NCBI RefSeq assembly: GCF_019578655.1
Contig: NC_063263.1
Coordinates: 12,957,001-13,021,000, forward strand
Direction of reading: 5' to 3'
Length of the DNA: 64,000 nt
Origin: Ricinus communis
Taxonomy: Eukaryota > Streptophyta > Magnoliopsida > Malpighiales > Euphorbiaceae
Made by a program: the position numbers and the translations under genes. Shown here one piece after another: positions 41,367 through 52,800 of the stretch (positions within the stretch are counted from its first letter, which is position 1; every line of letters starts with the position of its first letter). The notes under the pieces were generated by a model, which saw only the letters and a list, made by a program, of their open reading frames with translations, was not told where the DNA came from and did no database searches.

Positions 41367-43203
41367 ATGGCGGTGGTGTCGTCGTCATCATCAACCGTCA
41401 CATCAACAACAACCCATGTCCTCCACCGTCTCCTCCGCCCACCACAACCACCGCCACTCTTTTTTTCTATACTGAGACCTCTGTCATGCAGCGTCACTAC
41501 TAATTTGACAACCAAATCTGTTCTCTCGAAGCACCAAAAGATCACCGCCACTACCCTCTTCTCTTTTCTCCATTCTCCACCCAATACTTCACCTGTTCGC
41601 CACTTTTCTCATTCTCTCCCCACATCTTTAAACGCCATAAATCCCTCTCTTTCTTTGGAACAAGAACAAGAAGATACCCCCTCTCTGTATTTAAATAATG
41701 AACTCGAAGAAGAAGAAGAAGATGATGATGATGAGGAATATGATACTGATAGTGGAACTGAAACTGAAAGCTTGGAATTGGATGATAATGCAGTTCTTGC
41801 TGATGTTCCTAGGGAAGGGTTGAAGAGAAATGGGTTCAAAGTGCCAAATTTGACAGTTAAAGAAAAGAAAGAGTTAGCTTCTTATGCAAATAGTCTAGGC
41901 AAGAAGCTTAAGAGTCAGTTGGTGGGAAAGTCCGGTGTTACTGATAATGTTGCAACTTCTTTCATTGAGACGCTTGAAGCAAATGAGCTTCTAAAGGTAT
42001 TTTATTGTTTTCTTTGTTTGTGTGTTGCGTCTTCATGGTGGAATTTCAACTCAATTGACACAGAATGGTGATTTCATTTAGGTAAAAGCAGGACTTTTTT
42101 TTGTGGGTATACTACCCAATTGATTCCCAATATTATGGAATACGCTAACTTCTTTATACCATTACATCCAAAGAGCCTGGATTGATGTATATTACAGTCT
42201 CGGTTCTCATAACTTGATGCTACCATCTTATATAGTTGCTTCTGAAGCTTTGATGTTATGAATATGCCGCGTCTAATATTTATGATTATTTTGCTAAGAC
42301 CCATCGCAACAACTTAACTCAACTAAGCCTTAGTCCCAAGTTAATTGGGGTCGGTTATATGCATTCTCTTTCTCCACTTCAAACGATTTTGAGCTACATC
42401 GCTTTCTCCTTGGCCCATAAATTCTGGTAATTTTGCAGAAGAACTTAAATGAGTTTTTATTCAGAGCCTTCAACGCATTCAGCTTACTAGATGTAGAAGA
42501 ATTACTGTCTCCCCCCAAATATTTACAAATTAAAGTACAAGTTCATTTAGGGTAGGTAGTAAGTATTTGCTATGTACCCCTTAGGTTCCATTGACCAGCT
42601 GATTTACCATAGACTCCTGTCTGTTTACATGTCAAGATCACTTGCCAAGTCTTTAACTTTTGGGTTGCAGAAAGCAGTAAGGTAAATTATGCTAAAAGCT
42701 GTAAATGTACGATGCTGCATGTTCAAAGTTGTCATGGTCAAGTAATCTCTTTTACCTTCTGTTGCATCCATGAAGAATGCAGAATAGTTTGGTGTGCTAA
42801 GCCAGTGCTTGAATGCTCTGAACAGATCAAAATACATAGGACTTGTCCAGGGGAGCTAGAGGATGTGGTTCAGCGATTACAGGAAGCAACCGGGTCCGTA
42901 GTGGTTGGTCAAATTGGTCGAACAGTAATTATATATCGGCCTAGTCTATCTAAAATGGAGGCGGAAGAGAAAAGGAGACAGGCGCGTAGAATTTATGTGA
43001 GAAAAGAACCAAAATTGAAGCCTATATCACTGGTAAGAGAATGGAGGAAAATTCTTGTTCAAAAGTTTCTTTGTGACTATCATTATATTGCAAAAAATGA
43101 TACTTGCCTAATGTGTTATTGATTTGCCTTATTGAAGTTGCAGCGGAGAGCACAAGTGCCAAGATTATCTGGGCGGGGCCGACGTGGAAGCAGCCGGGGT
43201 TGA
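41367..43203 (+). CDS. Small single-CRM-domain (CRS1/YhbY) RNA-binding protein, organellar
   Basis: Three exons: 41367-41996, 42826-43032, 43144-43203, all phase 0, giving 298 aa. A Ser/Thr/Pro-rich, hydroxylated and basic N-terminus (1-80) looks like a plastid or mitochondrial transit peptide. A very acidic linker follows (about 110-125). One CRM domain covers about 160-255: LTVKEKKELASYANSL, the GxxG RNA-binding turn as GKSGVT (about 187-192), and the helix ending HRTCPGELEDVVQRL with a final IGRTVIIYRP. The tail is basic (RRAQV...GRGRRGSSRG). CRM proteins bind structured RNA and act in organellar group II intron splicing or ribosome assembly; single-domain members are the least studied. 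It matches At4g39040/At2g21350 in family and in its place beside EDS5. It converges with MATE copy A (stops 620 bp apart). Confidence 0.88.
42303..42420. mobile_element. Dispersed SINE-like repeat in CRM intron 1
   Basis: The stretch around CTAAGCCTTAGTCCCA, AATTGGGGTCGG and TATATGCATTCTC matches a dispersed repeat I know from many eudicot introns and UTRs (CTAAGCCTTATCCCA...GGGGTCGGCTATATG). A short TCCCAA/TTGGGG dyad lies at its centre. Only one copy is in the window, and the family name is uncertain. Confidence 0.5.
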
Positions 43204-43825
43204 GTAATAATATTTTCTGAAACTCTTGCAGATACTGCAGCATATTGCGAGGCATCCTTTACTTGAGAAATTCTTGGCAAGACAATAGATTTCTGGAAGT
43301 TTTGGCTGGAGATAGGATCGTCAAATAAACTGAATTCAAGGAGCTTAGGAAGGGAATTTGTAACCCATTTTGAAATTCCATTGTTCACAGAATACAAATC
43401 CAAATCGGGTTGATAGGACAGTTAGGTAGTTCGAGTGTTGCACTTGGATGCTACTGCTTGTATGTTGTTTCTGAACTGCAATGTTAATTGCTAAATTGAA
43501 CATATGGTTGAGTTGGTCTCTCTCTAATACACAAATGTATTTGGAGCTGAATGACATCGAATATTAGTAACCGACATAGAAATTTAACAATGTTTTTGGC
43601 CTCATGACTTTTCTTTTCTCCACTCAACGTGGGAAAGCTTTTCAAAGTCTTGATCTAGCAATGAAAAATCTGCAGCTTCAGTGAAGGCAGTTTCTTCACC
43701 AGCTCATCGCTCGAGCATTTGTTGATCTGATGATGATTCTATCCATTAGATAATAAGCATAATGCTTGAGCCTTGATAGTTCTTCAATTTGATTATATAG
43801 AGTCATAAATATTCATATGTATATA
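43204..43825. other. Convergent 3' UTRs of the CRM gene and MATE A
   Basis: About 620 bp between the two stop codons. It probably holds both 3' UTRs, tail to tail, which could overlap. No other feature seen. Confidence 0.6.
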
Positions 43826-46800
43826 CTATGTGGCTTTTAGCTTCTGTATTTGCTGCTGGCTCAAATCTTCAGAAAAAAGTATGCCATTGGGGGAAAGAAG
43901 ACGTTGGAGAGTAAGGAAAAATCGAGCCTGAGAAGAAGAAAGGGACAACCATCTCTTTAAATAAGAAATCAATGAAATTCTCGCATGCATATGTGCTGAG
44001 GATGCTAGTCTTACCCATTGGAAGCTTAAGAGTGTACACCAGCATCCTAACAATCCGTATCCTCTGCTACTCACAACCTGATGCAAAACAGAAAGGGGAT
44101 GCCATCTCTCATGCATAAGAAGTCAAAAGTAGTTTTGGAATTGAGATTACAAGTCCAAAAGATAGATCTTTACCAAGAGCACCAGAGCACCTACAGAAAA
44201 ACATCCACTCATTGACATACTGACAAATTTGAGATCCCTTCCAGCCTGCCCAAGCAAATAGAATATATAATGCATATGAGCACTAACTCTAGCTGAATGT
44301 TTCCTAGAGAATTTTAAGAAAACCAAGTTAGAGAAGATTATTATTTGCAAGAATATTCTGGAAAAGTCTGATGCAGATTACATTTCGGCCAAACGTACCA
44401 GCAAGGTTCCTTCAAAGCTGAGAATGCAGGGCGTCACAGCTAGTGCCATAAAAAATGGTACCAGCACTTTGTGCATCTACATATACATATCAGAAAACAA
44501 AGAGTCATCAGATCTTTTTAAAATTGGATCACTGTTTTTGTTTCCACAATGAAAATATATCTTCTCAATGTATTTTCAATTCACCTGCCAATTTCTTTCA
44601 TATTTGCTCATTTCATGATTTTCAGGTGATTTACAATTTGCATTATGATGAAACTGACAAGCTAACAACACAGTCATCTATTATCCAAAAGCAATGGATT
44701 AAATTGGTTGGACTTATCCTCCGGTTTTTAAGCATATTGAAGCCGTGGACCAAAATACCTTGAATGGTCTTCAAAATGATTCAATAAATAAGGTAAAAAA
44801 TATAAATTTGATAGGATCAGATAGACTAGACCTTGCCGAAATTGTAGGCCAAAACTGAGCATTATGGAGGAGAAGGGTTGAATTTACAGGATCTGTACTA
44901 ATATTTAGTATGAGAAACAGTTGGACTATCCCACTAAAGCAGTAGGTAGATAGTGAAAAACTGTATGTGTTATGTAATACTTGACACTCTTTATTTGCTT
45001 CTTCCCATGGTGATAATGTTATGGTACTTGCAGAGAAATTGTGTTCTGGAAATGTAGACAAGAACTGACCTCCTGGATGACCTTCTGATCAGGTGTGAAG
45101 ATAGTGGGGAACAGCCAGGGGATAGAAGTTCCGAAAAACCCTAATAGCAAACCAAGTATGCTTCCAATGATCACCAGTGATTTCAGCAGCATTCGAGCCT
45201 GTTGAACATCTTAATTTCAATAACATACTTCGCACAAGCAAAAACTCAGAGAGTATTTCTTGAGTGTCCTAATAACTCGTGGAACCTGTTATGATTATAG
45301 TAACATGCAACACAAGCAACATGCAAAAAATGAAGATTGAATCAATTAAAATGAGCATCACTAACCTTAGTCAAACTTCGATTGCTTCCATACATCAACT
45401 CAGGCATAAATGACTGTGCTGTCTGAGAAAGAGGTTCACCCCAAACTGTACATGTCATGAATGCTTGAATCATGACCTAGATGTGATTGTACACAGCCAT
45501 TAGTTTCTATAGATATCAAGTGATCAACTGGAAGACCTTAAAAAAATAGTACAAGTAAGCATAACGAACCTGATGAGCAGCCAAGCTGAGTGTTCCCATG
45601 GATGTAGCAAAATATACTAGGAGTGAGTAGAAAGCCACCTAAGACATTCCGATGCATTCATAAGTGCAATCACGAGCACATAGCTAACTTTATGGTCTTA
45701 AAAACTATGAGACAAACCTTGGATATCATCATTACAAATACTGGAGCAGCAATTCCAAATATTGTCACAAGGTCACTAGGTGATGGAACTTTGATGGAAC
45801 ATGCATTATATCCTTTCTTATTCAGCGAATCAATCATCATATAAGCTGCAACGACCTGAAATGTTTATCGGTAAGCGACGAACTGGCAATGCAAAAAAGG
45901 GTTGAAGTTCATACTAAGTCGGTACAGTAGGACTGAATCAATGAATTTCATTCATTACAAAGAACTGAATCAATGAATTTCATCCATTACAAAGAATTCA
46001 GAATGTTTATTCAGCATACTTGTGACACCATTGTTGCCCATGCTGCACCAGCTACACCGTAGTCTAGGAACCTGCAGAGGACTATATCGCCAATGCCATT
46101 GATAGCACTGGCAACTGCCAATGCCTTCAATGGTCCCCAGGAATCTTTCATGCCAAGGCTGGGAAACAGAGAGCAAAGATCAATATAAACATTTTTAACT
46201 TGCTTAAAATAATTACACGGGGAAAAGCTCAAATGTAGACATTACAAATCTACTTAGAAGATCATTATAGCAGTTCTTACAAATTGCATTAGCAAGTCAA
46301 TAGCCATCATAAAATAACCAAATTAAGGGGCTGTCAGCACATTTAGCAGATAATGCATGGGAAAGATATAATGTTTTTCCACCTTGCACTTTGAGCAACC
46401 CATCCAATAAGAATTGCAGGCCATGCTAAACCTCGAATCTACAAACAGAAAGAAGAAGAAAGATTTAAAATGGTTTTGAAACAAATGAAGAAAAACATAA
46501 TATCAAAGAAAATAATCAGGGGTAGAGTAATTTGTCTGATAGGTGATCGGAGGAGAATGGCAAGCAGAGGGGATATGTAATAACATGGCAAGCAGAGGGG
46601 ATATGTAATAACAGCCAGGAATACAAACATATAAGAGATAACAAAAACACAGGTGTTTTTTCTTATTCCATTAGAAAAATAAATGAACTTCCATATGATA
46701 AATGTGAACAATGGAAAGACAAAAATAAAAAAAGGAGTGGTCTAGTGCCAATTTGTAAGGTGTAATAATTGCAAAAGTTCAATAGCGAAGCAACAAAATC

Positions 46801-48636
46801 ACAGGAAAGTTGTAGACTTTCCATGGCATTCTTTTCTTCTCCTGATGTGTATATATAATATGATTAAATCTAGCAATAACATAGATAAGAGTGTGTAAAA
46901 CATAATCAGTATTTAAAGAGAGTGAACCTGAACATATGTGTTTGCCACAGGGACAAGATGTAAATTACTTGAGCCTGTAAAAGCTGAAAAAGAGAAAGAA
47001 CAGCAAATTTGTCTATCATTGATTCTCATGTGCTATTTTTCAACTACATATTATGGTTATCCACTATTTGGTCATTATTGTAGAAAGACTGACTAAGCAA
47101 CCTAATCAGTGTCCAATGTCAATACCAAAGATTAAAAAAAGAAAAAACAATAAAGCTGTACCGGTATCTATTACCAGTTAACACTGATGTGCCAAGGAAC
47201 TTTGTAAACAAAATCATTAAGAAGCCACAAGTCAGTGCAATGAAGAGCAAGACAGATAGTTGATGTTGCACTTCATTTTTATCCTGCACCAATATAAGAT
47301 GCATCGAATATCATAGTAACTAATCCTTAATTGACATAGAAAATAGAAAGAAGTCAGTGTCACGGAACAGCAATGCACTATCAAGTTCCAGAAAGTTGCA
47401 AAATGTGCACCTATTGACATTTTCAGATCAAGTATGAGCTCTAGCATAGAAAATAATTCTAAAAGCCTGCGTGAGTAGTGCCACTGAGATGCTGCAATCA
47501 CTAATTCTTTACTCAATTTCTTTTGGTTAAACAAGTCATGTGTTACTGCACCATGGATACTGATTTAATATGTAAGCTAAAAGAATTGCAAGACATTTGT
47601 TTCCGCGTAATATTTAAATATCAGTAAGAGGTTCTTCTGATGATCCCTTAGAAGCTTCACATCGTTGATTTTCCTCAAATGTAGTGTTAAGTAATTCCCA
47701 GTTCAAGACAACGAGAGATATGACATGGCCTTGTTTCAGTCATAATGTGATATTAAAGAGACCTTTCAATTTGTAAGAGATGCTCATATGTAACAGCATG
47801 TTATCATAGTTCAGAAACTTAAGAAGCTAACCTGTTTGGCAAGAGAAGTGGCAACCAAATTCGAAGTAGAAATTGAAAGGAACATGAACACATAACTCAT
47901 ATTGTCACACAAAACTGTTCCCGGACCTGCTCAATCCAGAATTTACTTGTCAAAACCAATAGACATACTTAACAACAAAAATGTTTTCATAAAAATATAT
48001 AGATCATGTACAGCCTAAATTAACCCATGTAGCAAGACATTAGCACCGCTGAGATAAAAGTTTTTACAACTTCTGACATTTCTATAGCACCCAAAACGGA
48101 TAATCAGAAACCCAGAGAAATTTCAAAGAAATACCCAAAGCAGCAAGCTCAAGGGAGCTTCCTTGACCAATAACAGCTGTGTCAATAAGACTCATCAATG
48201 GCCCAGTTATCCATAGCCCTGTAGCTGGTGCTGTAAACATGACAATCTCTTTAATTTGGTTCCATATACTCTGACTCTCCAATCCTTGTCTGCTTCCCAC
48301 CATTCTCGTTTCCTCTTCATCTTCTTCCTTTTCTTCTCCTTCTTCAACCAATAGATAATTTGAAGCAACACTAGTCTCATTTTCACTCACACTATCACTG
48401 ACAAATTCTTTGCTTGGACTTATGCAAGGTGTGACGAGTCTACTACTTGAGTTAAAAATAACCAAGTCTGGAGGCAAAAAAGAATTGTGGAAGTTAGGTG
48501 GAGCTAGAGATACAGACAGAGACGGCTTCTTCAAATGAGGTAAAGATTGAGGAAGAAATCTGGGATTGTGGGTTTGCAAAGGAGCGTGAGAAGAAGACTG
48601 AAGCAAGGATTGGACATGCATTTTCTGAGAACTCAA
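43826..48636 (-). CDS. EDS5-like: EDS5-like MATE transporter, tandem copy A
   Basis: Fourteen exons: 48135-48636, 47832-47926, 47175-47283, 46928-46983, 46383-46438, 46020-46158, 45718-45855, 45570-45638, 45366-45476, 45070-45198, 44399-44476, 44174-44245, 44015-44077, 43826-43927, giving 572 aa. The first 115 residues form a Ser/Pro-rich plastid presequence and an acidic linker (about 98-112). Twelve membrane helices of the MATE fold follow. Marks of the EDS5 clade are [17 protein letters not shown] with Asp152 in helix 1, [49 protein letters not shown] (Trp400) and the ending [16 protein letters not shown]5 (At4g39030) exports isochorismate from the plastid for salicylic acid synthesis; EDS5H (At2g21340) is its sister. 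All residues I would call essential are present. Introns hold two tandem duplications. The most downstream of three head-to-tail copies. Confidence 0.92.
45932..45995. repeat. 32-bp tandem duplication in MATE A intron 6
   Basis: The unit beginning ACTGAATCAATGAATTTCAT is present twice (45932-45963, 45964-45995) with one T/C difference. It lies wholly within intron 6 near the acceptor-distal end. Confidence 0.9.
46557..46612. repeat. 28-bp perfect tandem duplication in MATE A intron 4
   Basis: The unit beginning ATGGCAAGCAGAGGGGATAT is repeated exactly (46557-46584, 46585-46612) in intron 4. Confidence 0.9.
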
Positions 48637-49873
48637 AAGTGAAAAGGAAAAGGAATGGAGAAAAAGAGCGGAGGTAGGTAGTTAGAACTTGAAAGTAGGG
48701 ACGAAGAAGAACGGTTGAAACAATGGGGAGTAAAAAAATAATATAATGAAGTGAATAGTAAGAGTGGTTTACGTGTAACTTTCACTTTAAAGTTGAAAGA
48801 GGCTTTGAGAGCCACACATAAAGCTGTTGACGGCTAAGAAAAGTTCATCCTTTCATTAGACAATGGTCAGGCAACTTCCAAGTTTAAGAGAACGGGAACA
48901 TTTCCATTATTTGCTAAATTTGGATCGCACACATGTTCAGGTGGACCATCTCTCTCTCTCTCTCTCTCTCTCTCGATCTGCATGCTCACATGCATATTTG
49001 ACATCCCACATGGATTTGTATCTGCAATAATTCATATTCGATGGTATTGTTAACTTAGGTGTTAACATCTCGGAATGGTTCAGTTTCCATTGCCACCCAA
49101 CCTCTACGCAAATTTTCTTGGATTCTTGGACCTGAAGTAACAGAAGAAATCCTCTTTCTGAATCTCCCGTTCTCATGCTTGGTTCTTGTGTATCAAATTT
49201 CTGTGCAGCTGCAAAGTGCTATAGATAGAGAAGATTTCTGGTGGTAGTAATGGAGATGGTGCTATCGCTCTCCTGGTAATATACTGTTTAATCTTCCATT
49301 TTGTGTGGTAAGGTAATAGTTAATACAAATATGACTGAAGCTTAGAGTTAAATTTGGAAGAGCTGGAAGCCTGCAGCCAAGCTAATAACGAAAGTTAGTT
49401 GCTTTCAGATGCAGATCATAACATAGCAATAAAAGGTTGCGCAGCAGATAAACTCCACAACTAAGCATATGCTTTTGTTCGATGTCTGCTAACTTTTGCT
49501 GACACTCTGTGTTTTCAGCTCCCAACCAGTACTTAGCCAGTTGCTTACAGACGAAAAAAAAAAGAAAGAAAGAGGAAGCATCGGCCAAGATAGTTCCTTT
49601 AACTATTCCAATGTGAGAAATCATCCTTGATTAATATAGAGTAAAATATAATTACAACAAATACAAAGTAAGCATCTTCAACTGTGAAGAAAAACATATT
49701 GCAGCTTGAGGTAAGGTTGTTACATTGCCAGCCTAATCTACATTGCAAAAAGTAATGTGATTTGATGTCTGGAAGATAGAACATGTTTGTGTGCTGATTT
49801 TGCAGTTCAGATCCTAAGAATTGAACACCATGTAACACCCTGTGATTCTTGTATTGTTCTCTGATGTACTAAG
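48637..49873. other. MATE A promoter and MATE B 3' flank
   Basis: About 1.2 kb. The MATE A leader and promoter are on the left, with one W-box core TTGAC at 48827-48831 and a TC microsatellite at 48949-48974. The right half from about 49380 is probably MATE B 3' UTR. A frame of 62 codons at 49059-49247 has no recognisable match and is treated as chance. Confidence 0.6.
48949..48974. repeat. (TC)n microsatellite
   Basis: Thirteen TC units about 310 bp upstream of the MATE A start codon, in its promoter. Confidence 0.95.
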
Positions 49874-52800
49874 CTAAGTAGCTTTCAGCTTCTCAATTTT
49901 ATAGCGGCTTAAATCTTCAGAATATAATACACCATCAGGAGAAAGCAGTCGTTGGAGAGCAAGAAAGAATCGTGACTGATAGAAAATAAAATTTGAGATT
50001 AGATTTAACTTCAAAACAAATCTCCTGACTATGTAACAGATATGCCTCTGGGATTATTAGACTCACCCATTGAAATCCTACTAGTGCGTACCAACAGCCA
50101 GCCAAACCATATCCTCTGCTGCATATAAGCTGCCACCAAGAAAATAAATGATCACTAAGCCATCAAATAAGAATTATAAGATATAACCAGGGAATAAAGA
50201 CTAGATCTCAACCATCAATACAAGACCACCGAAAGCAAAACATCCAGTCATTGACAAGCTAAGAAATTTGAGATCACGCCCAGCCTGCACAAACATATAA
50301 ATTTTAGACTATAAGCTAGATGAGATTGTGTGCATATTCACATGTTGCGTTAGTTGTGTGATACCTGTGTAAAATCACATTTCTTAATTAAGAAAGTTCT
50401 ATAAAAAAGTTGCTTTTTATTTTTTATTTTATGATCTTACAAATATCTAAGAAAAAAAATACATTCATATCATAAATAGTATTGTCATATATTTAGGTTT
50501 TAAATCCTATTAGTTAAAAATTGGAGGGGAAAGAAAAAACAAATTGGTTAGTAAAGGCTATATGTACAAAGGGAAAACAGGATTTTTCATATTGATACTA
50601 AAAATTATACTTTAATAGCTGGGATCATTATGGTAACTGGACGGCCTAAACTCATCTCGCAAAATGACTTCAAGTGGGGGAGGATTTCCTTAGCCCATTA
50701 GCACATGGTAGGTTAAACTCAATAGAAAGAAGTGCAATGGCCATGTCTACATAAAACTTTTACTTTAGTTTAATCTAGAAAACAATGTAGAAGATGCATG
50801 ATCAATTACTAAATGTGTTAAACAGAACAGTTGCATATAATAGAACTGAAGTACCATCAATGTCCCTTCAAGGCTGTGCGTGCTAGGTGTCACAGCCAAT
50901 GCCATGATGTACGGCAATAGCACTTTGTGCATCTGCATGAACACAAAATTTAGGAAGAAATATGTACTTAAGACTTGCATTCTCACAGGTTGAATGAAGA
51001 TGCATGATAACATTCATAAACAATTTGCAATTCCTACTATACCATTCCTCCACTATTAACTAAAGAAGAACTAGTAGATGAAGGATATATATAATAGCAG
51101 AAGTACACAACTTAACTTTTGAAAAAGTAGCAAAAGAGATATATCACATCTGTCTGACAGGGTCAAAATCAAAGTAATGAAAAGATATAATTATGATTTT
51201 CAAAAGTAATTCCAACATGGATCTCAAAACATAATTAAAGTTGATAGAAATAAAATTGATACTGTAAAAGTAAGCATTATAATTCGCCTCACATTTCAAA
51301 TGGATATGTAATGGTTGAATAATAACTTAACAAAGAAAAGAGAACTAATAAATTGTTCACCACTTCTGATAGCACAATACACTAAAGAATTTCTGAAAAA
51401 AGTGAGGAGTAAACAAAGAGAATACAATTGAAGAAGCAAGAGCTAACCTCTTGTATGATGTTTTGATCAGGTGTAAAGAGATTGGGAAACAACCAAGGAA
51501 CAGATGTTCCGATAGTCCCCAAAACCAATCCAAGTGTAGCTCCAATTATCACAAGTGACTTTAACAACGTCCTCGCCTGTTTCATATTATGGACCTTTTC
51601 AGAAAATGAGCAAACAAAACCAGATCCTCTACTAAATAACATCAATCATACTCTCTGTAATAAATGTTACTCGAGAATAGTTCTATTTTGTTAGAACAGA
51701 TCAATGTTTCCAAAATCATTTGCAGCCATAAGTGTTGGCTCTAAACCATTCACTCAGACACTCACCTTTGCCAAGCTTCGATTAGCACCATATAGCAACT
51801 CAGGCATAAATGATTGTGCTGTTTGAGAAAGAGGCTCACCCCATACTGTACACATGCTATATGTTTGAATCATGACCTACAGTCAATTTTTGCAGTTGTT
51901 AATGTATACATAACCAGCTTAGAGAAGAGAGGAAAATATTTGAAAGTAATACTATGAATATGTCTAACCTGATGAGCAGCCACAGAATGCGTACCCATAG
52001 ATGTAGCAAAATATATAAGTAGAGAATAGAAGGCCACCTAAAATTTTGAAATTCTCAGATCATTGGGATCGGATAAAGGATCAAAACAATAGAAATCTCA
52101 AATAATAGAACTTGACACAGCAGACCAGATGATGGTTTCCAATTAAATACAAATGTACCTTTGACATCATTGTTATAAACACTGGAGCTGCAATTCCAAC
52201 TATTGACAAAAGTTCATCAAGTGTTGGAATAGTGACAGCAAATGCATTGTATCCTTTCTTATTCAGAGCTTCAATCATCATATAGGCTGCAATAACCTAA
52301 GTATATGCAGGTAAGAACGCCAAGAGAAAGACAGTGTATACCCTTCTAAATCCACTCAAAATGGCTCGATAAAAACACAAGTAGAAGAATTAATATATAA
52401 CCAAGGAATGTGAAGCATACTTGAGACACCATTGTTGCCCATGCAGCACCAGCAATCCCATAACCCATAAAGCTGCAAAGGACTACATCGCCAACTCCAT
52501 TTACAATGCTAGAAACTGCCAAAGCCTTCAGAGGTCCCCAGGAATCTTTCATGCCAAGACTGGAAAACAGAAAAAAAATATATTACAGGGTACTATACTA
52601 TCCGCACCCTACCCATACACAATGCAGTTTTTCGAGTATGGGTTACCCATACCATTACCCAGTCAACTTGGGTATTGCCCAGTTTGACTGGGTAGGGTTC
52701 GGGTGGATGCCTATTTGTAGGGTACAAATTGCCATCCCTATGCAAAGCCAAGCAAGGAGAATATTTTGTAAAACATGGTAGAAGTCTAATATAAAGTAAC

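Noticed and set aside
49059..49247. 62-codon frame between MATE A and MATE B
   Set aside because: Not recognisable; lies in promoter or UTR DNA and begins at an arbitrary ATG.
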